Positions 40,918-40,980 of a DNA stretch of 40,980 nt are shown piece by piece (position 1 is the stretch's first letter; every line of letters starts with the position of its first letter). The translations under genes and the position numbers were made by a program. This DNA comes from JAKQIM01 sp964633225 (GTDB lineage: Bacteria > Chloroflexota > Anaerolineae > Anaerolineales > UBA4823), in the NCBI GenBank assembly GCA_964633225.1, contig CAZWFQ010000031.1:1-40980 (forward strand), given 5' to 3'. The notes below the pieces were generated by a model. The model saw nothing but the letters and a program-made list of their open reading frames with translations, ran no database searches and was not told the DNA's origin.

Positions 40918-40980
40918 ATGAGTATCGCAGCCTCCACCCCCCCATTTCCTCTTGTGCATCCCAAATTCTATGCTACACTC
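40918..40980 (+). CDS. Possible start of a gene leaving the window (partial)
   Basis: ATG 40918 follows GGAG, too closely spaced, and gives an open frame of 21 codons (MSIAASTPPFPLVHPKF...) to the window edge. It lies just after a promoter-like pair, so the leader would be very short. It is too short to identify. Confidence 0.3.
   Translation, partial: MSIAASTPPFPLVHPKFYATL

Overview
The window is about 41 kb of a GC-rich bacterial chromosome. It holds roughly 37 protein genes, no rRNA, no tRNA that I can see and no CRISPR array. Gene content and protein style suggest a Chloroflexota bacterium of the Anaerolineae type. The pointers are the FmdB-like, DUF4332 and DUF4177 proteins, the SpoIIIAA/R3H ATPase, the GAF-histidine kinases, the ArsR+MFS pair and the archaeal-type adenosine-specific kinase. 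This lineage call is inference from families, not a database match. A 100-N scaffold gap lies at 25096-25195.

Layout. 1-4.1 kb: the C-terminus of YchF and an M3 oligoendopeptidase (+), then ssb, a DUF4332 helix-hairpin-helix protein, a 69-aa protein and a membrane protein (-). 4.1-7.6 kb: a tight minus-strand run gmk > rhomboid > xpt > guaA, i.e. guanine-nucleotide supply plus an intramembrane protease. 7.7-13.0 kb: an FmdB-like zinc ribbon (+), then the minus-strand run pdxS > pdxT > GNAT-like > SpoIIIAA/R3H ATPase > tmk. 13.1-16.9 kb: an adenosine-specific kinase coupled to pfkA, then a GntR (YtrA-type) operon with lipoprotein, slipin and DUF4177, whose promoter carries a perfect 16-bp operator-like palindrome. 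17-22.8 kb: a GAF histidine kinase (+) facing a minus-strand run rdgB > GAF/HisKA_3 kinase > alpha/beta hydrolase > deoxynucleoside kinase > nucleotidyltransferase. 22.9-30.8 kb: DUF177, the primary sigma factor, a gapped lipoprotein (-), metG and mutS2. 31.3-34.4 kb: ArsR-like regulator, MFS transporter and OsmC. 34.4-40.8 kb: a type I restriction-modification locus.

Several signals are not protein genes. (1) 30837-31192 looks like a chromosomal replication origin: three perfect DnaA boxes (TTATCCACA), two one-mismatch boxes, one weaker box and an AT-rich block, in a gene-free interval after mutS2. No dnaA or dnaN is in the window. (2) 16856-16871 is a perfect parS palindrome, TGTTTCACGTGAAACA, about 14 kb from that origin. 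Each supports the other: the window probably covers the origin domain. (3) metG is preceded by a good promoter, a 29-codon leader ORF and an intrinsic terminator with nine T, with an exact 8-bp alternative pairing that could act as antiterminator: an apparent attenuator.

The defence locus has hsdR, then a single 854-aa protein that fuses methyltransferase (HsdM) and a complete two-TRD specificity subunit (HsdS), then, three bases later, a 243-aa unrecognised protein with an R-N-x3-H motif typical of HEPN RNases. It lies just right of the origin after about 500 bp of decayed, AT-richer sequence. This arrangement is the best candidate for an incompletely described system in the window.
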